64,000 nucleotides of DNA from the NCBI GenBank assembly GCA_030062745.1, contig CP099842.1, positions 29,637,307-29,701,306 on the forward strand, given 5' to 3'. The notes beneath the pieces are model-generated. The model was not told the origin of the DNA. It did no database searches and was given only the letters and a program-made list of their open reading frames with translations. This DNA is from Capitulum mitella (Eukaryota; Arthropoda; Thecostraca; Pollicipedomorpha; Pollicipedidae). The position numbers and the translations under genes were made by a program. This document shows positions 25,401 to 37,700 of the stretch, piece by piece (within the stretch, counting starts at the first letter, position 1; the number at the start of each line of letters is the position of its first letter).

Positions 25401-26828
25401 GTTGAATGTCCGGACCGCCAGGCCAGGGCCTCGACTCGCCGGGCCACGCGGCACGAGCCGAGCGTCGCCGGAGAAAGCTCGGCCGTCGTGCCGGAATACC
25501 GAGCAAGCGGCCAGCCAGAATGGACCGCACGGATGTCAGCGGGGGCTCGTCATTCACGACTGGACGGGCAGAGTGGCGGCTGCGACCCGAGCGGTCCGCC
25601 GTCAGCAATCGGCACGGGCCGGTACAACGGTCTCGCCCGAGGGCTCACGCTGTGAACGTCAGCGGCCGGCTATGGCCATCGTCTGCCGAGGGATTAGGAC
25701 TTAATGGTTGATGAACAGAACCGTCCAGACGTCAGTCAGGATCCCGGCATCTCACCGTCAGTGGTTCCGTTCGGACTTCAGCTGGTAGTTAGCACCACGT
25801 GCGGCCAGGAAGATATTTCAGTGCTGACAGGGTTGGGTCAAGTTTCAGATAGCGTTCACCATTGTTTTTTACCATTCAAATTGTATGTATATTCGCCCCG
25901 ATGAAGAGATAATGCTGACGTTCTTTAAGTTCTTTACAATGGCCGGAGAAGACAGACAGACCTTCCCATGAAGTCAGAGATCACTATGACCGCATTGACT
26001 TAAGACGACGTCAGGCGTGTTGTGCACGACAGTATAGACGACCAATGTTTGTAATGCATATCATGCGTGATGATACGAAACTATATTGTTTGTATTTCAT
26101 ACGTGTTTTTTATTTGTTTGGTAAATCAACATTTGGTCCTCAAGATGTCTTCGGATAAGCCCCTGTAAAATCCAGCAATTATCTAATCTTCTATGCAACT
26201 GCCTACACCAGGGCTATCTAACCTACACCACTGATCAGCATGTAAGCTCCTCGCCCAGTCATGAGAACTTCACAGTCCACAGCCCATAAACAAACGACTG
26301 TTCTCCACATACTCCAGCCTTAAGGTATATGTCTCGATGTACGCCCGACTCCTAAGTACGCACACATCGCGAGCAGTTGCCTGTAGGTGGTACTGTGAAG
26401 CGAGGATGAAACATAAGTCGTTCTGGATGCGTCTGACGAACGGACAGAGGTTATAATACATAATAAGATACAATAATGTACAATAAGAGGTCGCAGCGCA
26501 CTGGAAGTGAGTACTGTGTATTTTACTTGAAGCGAATCTTATTTTAAGCGCTGAAAAGGCGCTTCATGTAGGAATTTATATGTTTGTATGTTCCGGTTCT
26601 CACTGTCCCTGTATGTGTACTTTTACTGTGTACTTGTACACATCTCGCCGTCTGTGTACTTTTCAATAAATAGTGTTGGCATTGTCCTGTCTGCAAAGGA
26701 CTACGCTAACGACCACCGAATGGTTTAGCCAGCTGACACACCCAGAGTTATGATCAAGTCGCTGATTTGTGGGGTATGCGTATTTGGGAACATGCGTTCC
26801 TAAATCCGCACAGCTTTATTGCTGTTGA
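25401..26828. other. Intergenic; nothing recognised
   Basis: GC-rich up to about 25.7 kb, then AT-rich up to MITE copy 3. No supported gene. Confidence 0.4.
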
Positions 26829-28053
26829 TTATCCCGCGTACGACCGTCGGTCAGTTATGATCATGCCCGACTGGGGGGGGGGGGCAGTTGGCTGCCCCCC
26901 CTCTAACTCACGAACGGTTGGTCGCACGATAAAAATAAGCACACCGTTGGAAAGTTTGTGACGAGTAGAGCTCGAAACTGGTCTCATTTTTTTAGTTGTA
27001 GATAATATGTAAGCAATTTACGTCCTATGTATGTTTTCTCATAGCCTACTGCATGAGACCGAGAAATGGCCTGAATCTCAAGGGCTGTGACTAATAACGC
27101 ATAGGTAAAGGCACCAGCGCACAAGTCAAGGTCCGCGGATGCCGATACACGTGTAATTTCCCCAGATTTCTTCAATATATACGCCGAAACGTTGAGTTAA
27201 AGACACGGTAATTCTCCCGCCAGCTGTCAGTGTGTGCCGCTGCCGTATGCGGTACCAAATTGACGGGAGCTAATTTTAGCGTTCCTTGATTTTCGCGAAA
27301 AAAAGACGATCTATGCCAATTTTATTGATCTTTGTGGTTCTTGTGATGGTTTCTCATGCTTAAATGTTGGAAAAATTCTTTAGTTACCAATCTACAAAAT
27401 TGGCGGAGCTTTATTCGCGAGAGCCTGTTTATTTGCAAAATATGCTACTTTTTTCAAACTTTTTGAGGTTCCTGGTATTACTTACATCAGTGCAAGCTAG
27501 TTCTGCCATTTTCTACCCATTCTGAGTAATTCATCGTCGATTTTGACGGTAGTACATTTTGGCCCACTACAGTTATTCGCGACCTGACCTCAGGTCAATG
27601 GCTGGAAGTCACTGATACTTTGCCCAATGACGGTAACTAGATGTCTGCTTCATTCCACATTAAAAATGTTATGAAATATTCCGTTAACTTCCGAAAAAAA
27701 CGGCGATATGTCTTAAAAATGGGCTTGATCTTAGGTCAATGACCCGGAAAATTCCAAAATATCTGAGATAACAGATTTGTTGTATCTACGACGATCACTA
27801 ATCCCTGAAAGTATTATTGAGATATCTTGTTTTGCAAAAAAGTTACAGGGCGCTAAACTTGTTTTGACATAGGTCTGTTTGGCCTGACCTAGGTCAAGTA
27901 CCTGACCTGACCTGAGATCAAAACTTTGACACAAGGTGTATAAATGATGAAGCAAAAGGTACACAAAGTTTCGTGACTCTGTGTTTGTTCTCCCGCAGTC
28001 CTAGAAAAACCTCAGGGGGGCGGTCAACTGCTCCCCGGTCGGGAACTGGTTAT
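26829..28053 (-). mobile_element. TTAA-flanked MITE, family B, copy 3 (1225 bp)
   Basis: Same orientation and interior as copy 2. The flanking TTAA has decayed to TTAT at both ends (26829-26832 and 28050-28053), and the tip at the left reads CCCGCGTACGACC. The near-terminal palindrome (G-run, CAGTTGGCTG, C-run) at about 26873-26900 is well preserved. Confidence 0.75.
27585..27597. promoter_or_regulatory. Everted AGGTCA palindrome in copy 3
   Basis: TGACCT-C-AGGTCA, the equivalent of the site at 6400-6412 in copy 1. A further TGACCT-AGGTCA lies at 27885-27896. Confidence 0.35.
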
Positions 28054-28401
28054 TGTTGTTGACTGCTAGATTTTTTGTTCATCGTTGCTTGTTCAGCGTT
28101 GTTGATCAACGTTGACTGCTTGTTGATGATTAATGCCTAAGTGTTTGATCATCATTATAATATTTTCGCCAATATTTTGATGAATATTTGTAAAGATCAT
28201 CTTTATTTAGATCACTCGGTTCCGCAGTGATCAAACTGCAGTGATTTAACTGTCACGTACTCCATGTTTCCGTGCCATTAGGCAATGAACGAATAATAAT
28301 ACCACACAGCATTCAAAAGACATAAATCTGTATCGAACTGAACAAGTAGAAACTATTATAAGTCTTGTTCTGAAAACAAACACATGTGATTAGTGTGCAG
28401 A

Positions 28402-28521
28402 ATGTCGTACAGACTCTCTTGTGAGTCATGCGCTCAGAGTGGGATGTGTGAGAACTGGAAATGCGTCTCATGCACCGATACTGAAAAGGGCAAATGTCTT
28501 ACACAGGTGACGAGCTGGTAG
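28402..28521 (+). other. 39-codon cysteine-rich ORF of unknown status
   Basis: ATG at 28402 to TAG at 28521 encodes MSYRLSCESCAQSGMCENWK and then CVSCTDTEKGKCLTQVTSW. There are six cysteines spaced C-2-C-5-C-4-C-2-C-6-C. It is preceded by TAGTGTGCAG, which could be a splice acceptor, and contains CACAG-GTGACG, which could be a donor, so it may be an exon fragment and not a complete gene. No family recognised. A chance frame is quite possible. Confidence 0.2.
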
Positions 28522-28800
28522 GTTGTGAGGAGAGCTAAAGCGCAAACTGCCTACATATTCATGTGTGGTAATGTGGACCAAACATCAATGACCCATCGTA
28601 ATGTATTTTAAAACAGTTAGCTTTGTTCTATTGTCATGTCAAGCGGGCACATACCAGTGTTGAAACGACGCTACACAGGCTATTCCAGTTCTTATGCATA
28701 CGTTACACATCATAAATGTTTCAGATGCAGAAGAATGCAATTATTTGACCTCTTTCGCGTGTTTGAAAGCCATGCAGCATTAGGCGCACGTGGCGTGCGC

Positions 28801-29030
28801 ATATAGTAACAATGGGATGTAAATGGATCAAGGTGAAAAGCAAACTTCAAATCATGTTTGACGCATTGCATACGTTTCGACAGCGCAGTGTCTTGATCGC
28901 TGCACAGTGGAGAGCAATGGCTATGACAATTGCTCTCCTCTATTCAGTGATCCGTCCTGTGGAAACGTATGCAATACATCTGACATGAGCTGAACTTTGA
29001 TTTTCACTTTGATCGATAGTTACAATGGAT
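28801..29030. repeat. Palindromic foldback (about 230 bp), MITE-like or long hairpin
   Basis: The left arm (GATCAAGGTGAAAAGCAAAC, then GCATTGCATACGTTTC and GAGAGCAATG) is the imperfect inverse of the right arm (CATTGCTCTC-like ATTGCTCTC, GAAACGTATGCAAT, TTTTCACTTTGATC). The centre is at about 28918. It has no coding capacity. Confidence 0.6.
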
Positions 29031-31299
29031 AATATACAACTGGGATGTAATTACGCATACTTCAAACTGAGTTTTCGAAGACCTCTCATTGATTTTTGGC
29101 GGAGACTGTAAAGCCCCAACGTTTTGGCTTGTAAGTAATTGCCAACGCTAATGTGACAAGCTCCTTTCGGATTTATGCAATGGTCTCCTAAGGAGGATCA
29201 TCTAAAAGCTTGGTCGTGCGTAATTAGGGACACTTACCCTATGTGCTGTTCGAATCCTTCTATTCATTGAGGAGCCGCTCAAAAAGCCAGGTCCGACAAA
29301 TATTCGAGATGGCATGTTGTCCGAGGAATTAGAGGTAGGTACATGTGTCACATGTCCGCTAGTGTTAGATATCACTGTTGACCGTCTAGCAAGTAGCCTT
29401 CGGCTAAAAGTGAAATCCGTCTTCCAGGGTGGCTGGACATAGCCGCGTCGGTCAGTGGCCAGCCCCGAATGGGACGGGCGCCAGCTTCCTTATCGCCTCA
29501 CACGTTTTTCGCTGACTCACTATTGACTGTGAGCCAAGCGCCGATCGCTCCCCGCCCGGCCAACAACTCACTGACGGCCGGATTTCACCTGCCGAACCGG
29601 CGACCAGTCAGCTACCGGCCGTCAGAGCGAGCGATGATCTTGCGCCCGTCACGTGGGCGGGGGACGGACTGCACCCACTCCCAGGAGGAATTCCTTCCGC
29701 TGCAACCGGCGCCTCGTGGAGCCGGCGCAGCCGGCTTCGGCGCGGACAAACAAACGAACTGAAAACACTCGCCGGCTGGGTTTTCATTTGTGAACTTTCA
29801 CCTCGGTAATGACGCACCCGCTGTGTCCTGAGTCCGCTGAGCCGACATAAGCCGCCTTTTAGTGGCGCACTGAGAGAACAACTGGCGCGACACCCCGCGG
29901 TGGAATAATTCGCAGCGTGATACTCGGCACCGGAGAGCTGGTCTCTGCAGCTAAAACGCTCGTAAACACGCAGGTCGCGCACGAAATATTCCTGGCGGTG
30001 GCGCCGGCTCAAGCAGAGGTATTTCCGGTAGCATACTAGTCTTGTCTCATGGCAATGTTCGACGTAAATGCATGACATTGGGAAAATGCTAACCCATTGA
30101 TAGGCATTCTTCCCAATTGTATATTTCTTTCAAGGCCAGCATTGTTTGATCAAAAACAGTTGTGGCCTTTGCTGGCCCAGAGTAGGCCAACAAAGGAGCA
30201 GAGGTCTGTAGAATTATTTGAAGTCCACCTGATACGGACATTGCCTGAGCGACGCGGTCCAGCCGAGGGGCTATTTGATGCCGTTGTTTATCTAAGCCGT
30301 CTCCGACGACGTTCCGGTTCATCGAGCAGCTTACAACCACGACAACGAAAGCGTCCCTGACAAACAACAGTGCCCCTAGGCTCGGTGAAGCCGTCACAGA
30401 TAGCCTCCCAGGCGGTGAGCCGCCCACCCATCACTGCCAGAGGTCACCCTCGGGCCGCCGAGCGCCGGACGCGGCGCTCCGTCAGCCCAAACCATCTGAT
30501 CGGCTTTTGGGGGCGCCGCCGTTGTCTGGTGAGCTGACTGCCGTCGCAGTTTCACCCGTCGGTCGAGCGCTGAGCGGTGGGCGGTGCGAGTCCTCCTGCG
30601 CTGACCGAGTGGTCACGACCTCGCTCCCCGTCAGTCACGAGACACGTTCTCTCCGCCCGGTAGCCGCCGGTCCGGCTGGCGGCAGCCCTGCTACCGTGCG
30701 GGAGCCCCCGCCCCCCTCCCCCTCCCGCCGCCTCCTCCGCTCACATTCCGCCAAACAGTCACTTTCCCCGCGGCCAATCGGCAGAGAGAGGTGAGGGGGG
30801 GGGGCTGACGGCCGCCACCGCTGCCGTCCGACTGGCCGCCACCGGCCGCCGACGTCGACGAGCCGACGGCGGGAGCGGCGGGCTCGTCCGACTCGAAAGC
30901 GACAGCTCGACTGGTCACATGCCGGCGTGTCGAAGAAACGTCATGCCAACGTGACGTCGCACCGGCATGAGGCATGACAGACGTTCGGATGCACTCCGAT
31001 TTCGAAATATCTGCATGTGTTAATGCGTTCAGATATGTGTACGCTGGGCAGTATCCGTACCAATGTCGTGTTCCGGGCATAGAGTGGTTGTCAAAACCAC
31101 ATTCGTGATTTGCATAATCCAGATAGCATCGACGGCGCTTGTTTTGTGAAGCACCAACAGGTGTACGTACCACGGAGCATGACAAACGAGTCTCCCTTCA
31201 AAAACTCTTAAGCCAGCCTCCAGCACACCCTAGAGGTATTCATTTCAGCCGGGCACATTCATTCCCGCCACCCGGGACGTTTGTGCCAGGAGGGCCCAT
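29031..31299. other. Intergenic upstream of the secreted-protein gene
   Basis: Contains GC-rich patches at 29.4-29.75 and 30.4-30.9 kb. Non-coding 5' exons or enhancers could lie here, but nothing specific is visible. Confidence 0.35.
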
Positions 31300-31748
31300 A
31301 AATTCGGCGGCTTTATTCGAGCTCGACCGGAGAGGCTCGGCTCCGCCGGCGGCCGGGCCGGGACAGGAGACCGCCGCCGGCGGCTGGCCGGGACAGGGCG
31401 GAGGCGGCACGCGTCCGGCCCGTTACCGCACTGCAGCCGTGCAGGCGGCGCACGGTTTCTCCGCGGCTGGGCGGCGCCGCCGGGCAGGGCGGCGACCCGC
31501 GACCCGACCGGCCGGCCGGCGAGCGGGCACCGCGCCGCCGCTGACCCGGCCAGGCCCGGCCCGGCCCGGCCAGTTTCACCGGTGCAACACACGCCGGCCG
31601 CGCGGCCGCCGCCCGGCACACGTGTGCGCGCCGTCGTCCCAGGCGGAGGTGGTGCGGCGCTGCTCCGTCCGCCTGTCCGGACCGTGAGAGAGGGGACACC
31701 GCGCAGCCGCCTCCGACGGCCCGGCGGCCGACCCGCGCCGCGGCAAAC
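31300..31748 (+). promoter_or_regulatory. GC- and CpG-rich upstream region, probable promoter and 5' UTR of the secreted-protein gene
   Basis: About 450 bases of very GC-rich, CpG-rich sequence lie immediately 5' of the proposed start codon, bounded by AT-richer DNA on the left. No convincing TATA box or initiator can be singled out. The assignment rests on position and composition only. Confidence 0.3.
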
Positions 31749-31772
31749 ATGAGGAGCACGCTCAGCGTGGTG
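31749..31772 (+). CDS. Coding exon 1 of the secreted low-complexity protein (start codon and signal-peptide n-region)
   Basis: The ATG at 31749 sits in CAAAC-ATG, a favourable animal start context. Eight codons read MRSTLSVV, and the next bases GTGAGT match the consensus 5' splice site, leaving phase 0. The next in-phase acceptor with a good polypyrimidine tract and a branch-like CTGAC lies at 39854 and continues directly into a hydrophobic signal-peptide core. The exon is too short for ORF detection. The pairing rests on phase, splice-site quality and the sensible product. No transcript evidence is available here. Confidence 0.6.
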
Positions 31773-34700
31773 GTGAGTACCCGCGCCGGCGCCGTGCGTC
31801 GCAGCCTCTGGACGTCCTGTTCCACTGTTGTTCGGTCCAAGCGTGTCGTCGTCTCAGCGCCGAGCATCCTCACACGGCGTGCTGTGTAGTCAGGTGGACA
31901 CGGTCTCCTAAGTCGCGCGCGGGCTACATCCGCGTCGGATGCAGTCGAAGCGCGCACCGCGATCCCGTCCGGTCCCTTGGATTGCGAAGGAACCTACCAG
32001 AGTTGAAAGGAATGCGGGAGACACCAGACAGTGGCCGCGCTTCGAGGGTGAAATTTATTCAATATTCAAATGTGTCACACTTCAATGCTCGATCCAATCT
32101 CACGGCACGGGGAGTGCAAAGCAAAGCTCCAGCTGCTCCGCACTGGGTAAATTATATCTGGAACCTTCAGACGAAGTCGAAAATATGCCGCCCATTGGGG
32201 CACTCGGCCAAGGAGTTTTCAGCACTGGGACTAAAGCCCAATGCCGCTGAAATTCCCCTATTGAAGTTGGCTTTAGCATCTCCGATAACTGAGTCTGGTG
32301 TTCAAAAGAGCCATCAGAGGGAAGGAGTTTCTCTCTGCATTTCAGCTATCACTCATAGCTTCCTTGAATGATCACGCAGAAATTTTGGCACTCATGCTGA
32401 AGGCTTGATTCACAATTCGCACATTTCATATATCTTCCAGTATGGTGCCATACAGGTCATTTGGCCAAACCATTTTGTGATATGCGAATATCTGTTCTGT
32501 GTTTGAACACTTGCGTTCAAATCAAAAGGCTTTTTGCCCGGGCAAATCCTCACATAGCGCAGCATTAAGTAAACCTGAAAAACTAAGTAGTTAGGCCTGT
32601 CTTGGGTCCGATGCTGAGTAATAACAGTCATCATTATTTTCGTTATTTAGCAGATTTTTAGACCGATTACGCCGCCTGTTCTCACGGGAGAATAAAGAGG
32701 ACGCACCAAGACATGCGACCATTAAAACATCCTACCCGCGGCTGCTGAGATATGACAGTGAGGAACGGCAGCTGGCGTGGAAATTCATCTGGAAGACCGA
32801 ATCAACTAAATAAAACGACTCGACCAGAATGTATAGTGCTAATCTTCCTGGTCGGCTATTTAACTGGCCCCATTCAGTGTTGGTAATGGCTGCTCACTCA
32901 GTTGAAACGAGCAGTTAATAATCAGTCTTCTCCCCCCTACATGATCAAAGCGGTCCAAACAAGCTGATCTGTCCTCTGGCCCCGTGTGATCAAAGCGGTC
33001 CAAATAAGGTAATTCTCGCAGCGTTTAAAGACACAGTTACTAATAGCATTTTCTACATCATAAAGGCAGTGGCCATCAGATTCAACGAAAAGGTCGACCT
33101 GCGTGGAGAGAAGTGCATATCGGGCACAGGCTACTAAAATGCAAAGATCTTGGCATCGAGACTGCAGCGTTATCAGTGACTTACGTCCAGCCTCAGCAAA
33201 CAAGAACGGCGTCATCCTCCCGTTAACCCGGTCGGCCGTGCAGAGCCCGGCCGGCCCGAATACGGCTGGTACCGCTTTCGCCCGGCCGGCGGCGGGGTGC
33301 GCGGCGGTTCCGACGGCGCGTGCCACCAAGCTCTTTCCTCGTCGTCCGCGACGGAAGAGCGCCGGGTGCCCCGCTCTCAATGCTCGATGAATGTTTCAGG
33401 CGGCGGGTGCGGTGCTTTCAGCTTCGCCCGCTTCATAGGCGGTCGCAAACAACTCTGTGTGCGCTTCGCGGTAATTTGTGAAATTATGCGCTTATCGCAG
33501 CAAACAACAGAGTCTGTGTCTTAAGGTAGCCGCAGAAGCCGCGCTGAGCATGCAGCGGCCGCGACTTTGCAGGGATGCAGGCGGTGCGTCCTATCCTCGT
33601 CTTTTATCCGCCACTTCCTGGGATCCCAAACTGCTGACTCGTGCAAAACGAGTGCAATACGAAGAATGTAAAGAATGCAATGACGGCGAAGATGTTGGCA
33701 CAGTCCGGGGTAACGAAGCTTTACGCTTTACGATAATCGTTTCGGCACTTTGGCACAGCCGGGTTTCTGCGTGGGAAGTATCCCTACTTGGGAAATTTGG
33801 GTCCGAAACGCTCCACCAGCCCGGCGACCTCGCTGATTCCAACGGTGGCCGTCGCGGTCCGTCGCATCGCATTCAAATTTCCAGCCGTTTCTGGGCGACA
33901 CTAGACAAAGCCGACTCGCTGAAATCGGAGCGGCGGGGAAAACTGCGCAGAAAGACGACAGCCCGCCTGTGAGGAAACAATGAGGAAACCTCCAGGCAGC
34001 GGCCTCGCTCCGCAACGCCTCTAACGAAGCGGTATTGAGTTTGTGTCACCAAGCGATAGCTCACCACGAAAACGTGAACAGCCGAGCATGGTCTAGTAAG
34101 CCTGATGCGGCCTAGCAAGCCCGATCACACGCTGGGCTGGGCGGCGACGGAAAAAAGGCAGAGGCCGCTGACGACCGTTCTGCCAACCGCTAACGACTCA
34201 TTTACTGAACACATGGGAGTGACTAGTCATTTGGGTAGTTCAGGTGGCGGCTCTGCCAACTTGGGTCATTTTTATTTCAGATCGATTGAAGACGATTACG
34301 TATATTGCATAGGAGTGAGCCAATTCAAAATTTCGCCGGCCCTACCGAGATACTCCTACGCATGTGATTACAGCCTACTAGTTACCTCTCAGGAAATGGG
34401 TTGTTATTTTGTCCTCGAGTTGCATCGGGTCAACTCAGAGCTTCCTTTAAGGCATATTGACCATCAGAACGTCAGGATGGTCATTAGCGATAGCATTCAA
34501 GACTTGACGTAGCGATCGCCGTTTCACTTTCGGTACTGCTAATGAAAACCCAGCGTGCTCCGCAGACGTCCAGATCTTCGAATGCCTTTGTGAGAGCTGA
34601 ACCAAAAATGCCAGCGATATGCCATAAATAAGTGCAAATATGTCTCTGGGTTCCGCGCCTCAATTCTCCCGGCACCGGAATGCACTTATTTTGATGACGG

Positions 34701-37700
34701 GAAACGATGGAAAATGTATGATGTTACGGTAAGAGCGAACTACTGATGCTGCCTGCCGCTGGAAAATGATGAAGCTTGGAAGAAACGGTAGCTCGCTTTC
34801 AGAAGAAGCAGCTGTCCATAAATCTACTCCACAGTAGAGGTCTGCTTTTCAAGCAGGATGCGGTGCTCACGTCATTAGAAAAACAAGACATCTAATTGGG
34901 GCACGATTCAAGTATATCGTTGAAGCCGGTCGAAGCACTTGCGTGCTGTCAGTACACCCTTTCACTGTCTGATAACGTGAACCTGCGGTGAGTTTATCAG
35001 ACATCGGTCCACCTAATGTTAGATAGCAGATGACGGCCTGGTACTTAGCCGGTAGACACATGCCCTTTCCACAACTTTGGTGAAGAGGTCATGTTCACGC
35101 GAAGACAGACAAAGTAAATGATGAGTTGGATCTCCCACAGCCGGCGTCTAGTCTGCACTGCGAGAAGCGTTTAAGTAACACGACTGTTTGCTCATATTCG
35201 TATGAAGTCGCTCAAAAGTTTCTCTGACACAAGAATACTCCAGAAGCTACTGCCAGTTCCGTTGTTTTAACGTTTCATTCCCGGACCAGGCTTGTCAAAT
35301 GGCCAGGGCACGGCGTGATCACTCCGCCATGAATTACCTACTACTGGATTGGAAACTTCGCCATTTTTCTATTGTTGTCGGCGACAGCGCGCCGCGACCG
35401 CCATCTAGCGCCGAGAATATCGTTAGCGAGGAATACTTTCGGCCTCTCGTAACAACTGCTGCTTAACGTCATCGTAATTTCTCGTTTTCAGCTGGTGCTC
35501 AAGATATACGGTACTAAGGTACCTACCAGACAACTTTCTGTAGCCGTTAGTAAGAAAACAGTCTGCCGCGAGAAGGCCGCCACATCAGACTGTGTCTCCA
35601 TTTTCAACCACCAGGAGACCCCGACAGAAGGCGGAAAGTGAACGCCACGGCCTGTCGGGCAGAGCAAACTGGTATCTTGTTTCGGTCCAGTGGACTCAGC
35701 CAGCGGACTCGGGCAGGTGGACTCAGCCGCCAAGACTGGGACGGTCGGACTCGGCAAAGCGAATGAACTCGACCGGGTGGACCGTCACCCGGCCGGCTGA
35801 CTCCTGCTGGGGAACACTTTCCACCTATTTCACTGCCGTGTGGGGCACCACACCTTCAGGCGTTTCCGGCTGATCCGGTTGGTGCTTCTGCCGTTCATGG
35901 CGGTGGTGCGCACGCACAGAATGTGGAGCTGCATGCGGATGAATCGGGCCATTATCCCCGCAAACGGCCAGTTTCGCATAGTCCAGCATCCACCTCCTGA
36001 TACTGGGGAGTATCTTCGATACAAAGCATAAGCTTTTGTCCGATGCCATGGTTGTTTAATGCACTCAGCGCCTGCGTTTGAGTGATCGCGTAAGCCGCCG
36101 CCACAGCTCGGAACAGCGGCTCAGAAGGAGCCTTAAGGCTGCCGACGTCAGCAGAAGTGAGGCCGGTGTAACTCTTCAGTCCCAACAGCGTCTCTCTGCT
36201 GCGCCAGACAACCCTGTCCGGGCTGAGGAGGGCGCTGGTGCACTGCTCACAGGAGTGGTTCTGGCCCTCCTTATGGGCCAGCCAACCAGCGACATACGTC
36301 AGTACGTTCTCGGTGACGCAGTCTACCATAATGGGACTGACTGGAGTGACATCACGTGCAAACTGCACGACGGTTTCAGGCACTGGGCGGTGACATCGAG
36401 ATGCGGCAGACGTGGCGACGGCCAACAGTCTGTCTGCATCTGGTTCACAGTTTGCGTCGCCAGGTGACCGCAGCACGCTCTTCATGCTTCTTTTCCGGTA
36501 GGCTTGACGGAACTGAGTCGGGTCGGGATGGTCGTTTTGGCCATTGACCTGACGAATGGTGCCAAAGAAATTTTCCAGTGAATCCTGATTGAGTCGCCGT
36601 GTACAGAGGAATTTAAGGATGTCTTTGACACTGTTCCACAGCAAGTCAAGAAAAGTCAAATCAAGTCAAGTCAAAGTCAAGTCAAAAGTCAATAGAAAAG
36701 TCAAGTCTGGTGCAGACCGCTTTGAGTTCTTGCAGTTAATTGCCCCACACCAGGCACTGCTGTCCTTCTTCAATGGATTCATGATCAAGGCCAATCAGTG
36801 GATGTAAGCACGTACTGAAGCCTTACATGCACCTGTAATAAATACTTTTAGTGCATTACTATGTATCAAGAACATGGCTAAGGTCTATATTTCCTAGCCT
36901 CACATATAGCATGACTGAAGAACACATGATAAGACATACAACTTGACAAAACCCCTTTGGACACTTGAGCCCAAGGGGGTGTGTCTCCTAACTCGTGAGC
37001 ATAAAAACACAAATATAGCAGACCTTGTAATGATGCACATGTTGTAACAGTTGTTCACCAAGTGATCAGAGGGGCCAGATTAGCCTTGGTTATTTCCACC
37101 TGTTTGGGATGACTGGGATGAGGAGGCTGGGAAAGGGGTTGATGGTCCAGACAGTTCTGGAATCCATGAACAGTCGGGCGTCAGTACGTCGTCCGACACC
37201 CATCACAACGGCGCAGGGCAAGGAATAGGGGAGACCGGGGTCAAATGTAACACGGGACAATTGTAACAGAAGCTTTTACTTCGAAACTTACAGATGGATG
37301 ACGCTGGAGGCACTACTGGACATGCGCAGTAAACTGTTCTTTTTCCTCACGGGGTTTCAGGCCAGTGCGGCGGGTGAGTCGATTGTGCTCTTCACAATTG
37401 TGTTTTCTGGAGTGTATTGTAACTTTGTTTATCTTTTAATATGATCAGCTCATTCACGTATCGTACTAGACACGGATTTAAGAGTTTGTGTGGGGTGGGT
37501 GGGGGTACCTGGTCAAAAAATGAGTGCATCAGTTGCCGCCCACGCCGTTGTTTTGCGTCATTTTTGTCTTAAAGATGGCGTGGCGTGACGGGGACAATTG
37601 TAACATTTTTGCTGGGATCAAATGTAACAGTATTACACTGACCCCTATGGCCAGACCATTAAACCCACATTTATGTAAAATATCATGCACTTGGCATAAA

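Noticed and set aside
25228-25711. Proline/serine-repeat frames near the 9-bp array
   Set aside because: Translation of a simple 9-bp repeat; no conserved flanks.
34105-34512. 135-codon frame inside intron 1
   Set aside because: No recognisable domain and no splice context; not supportable.
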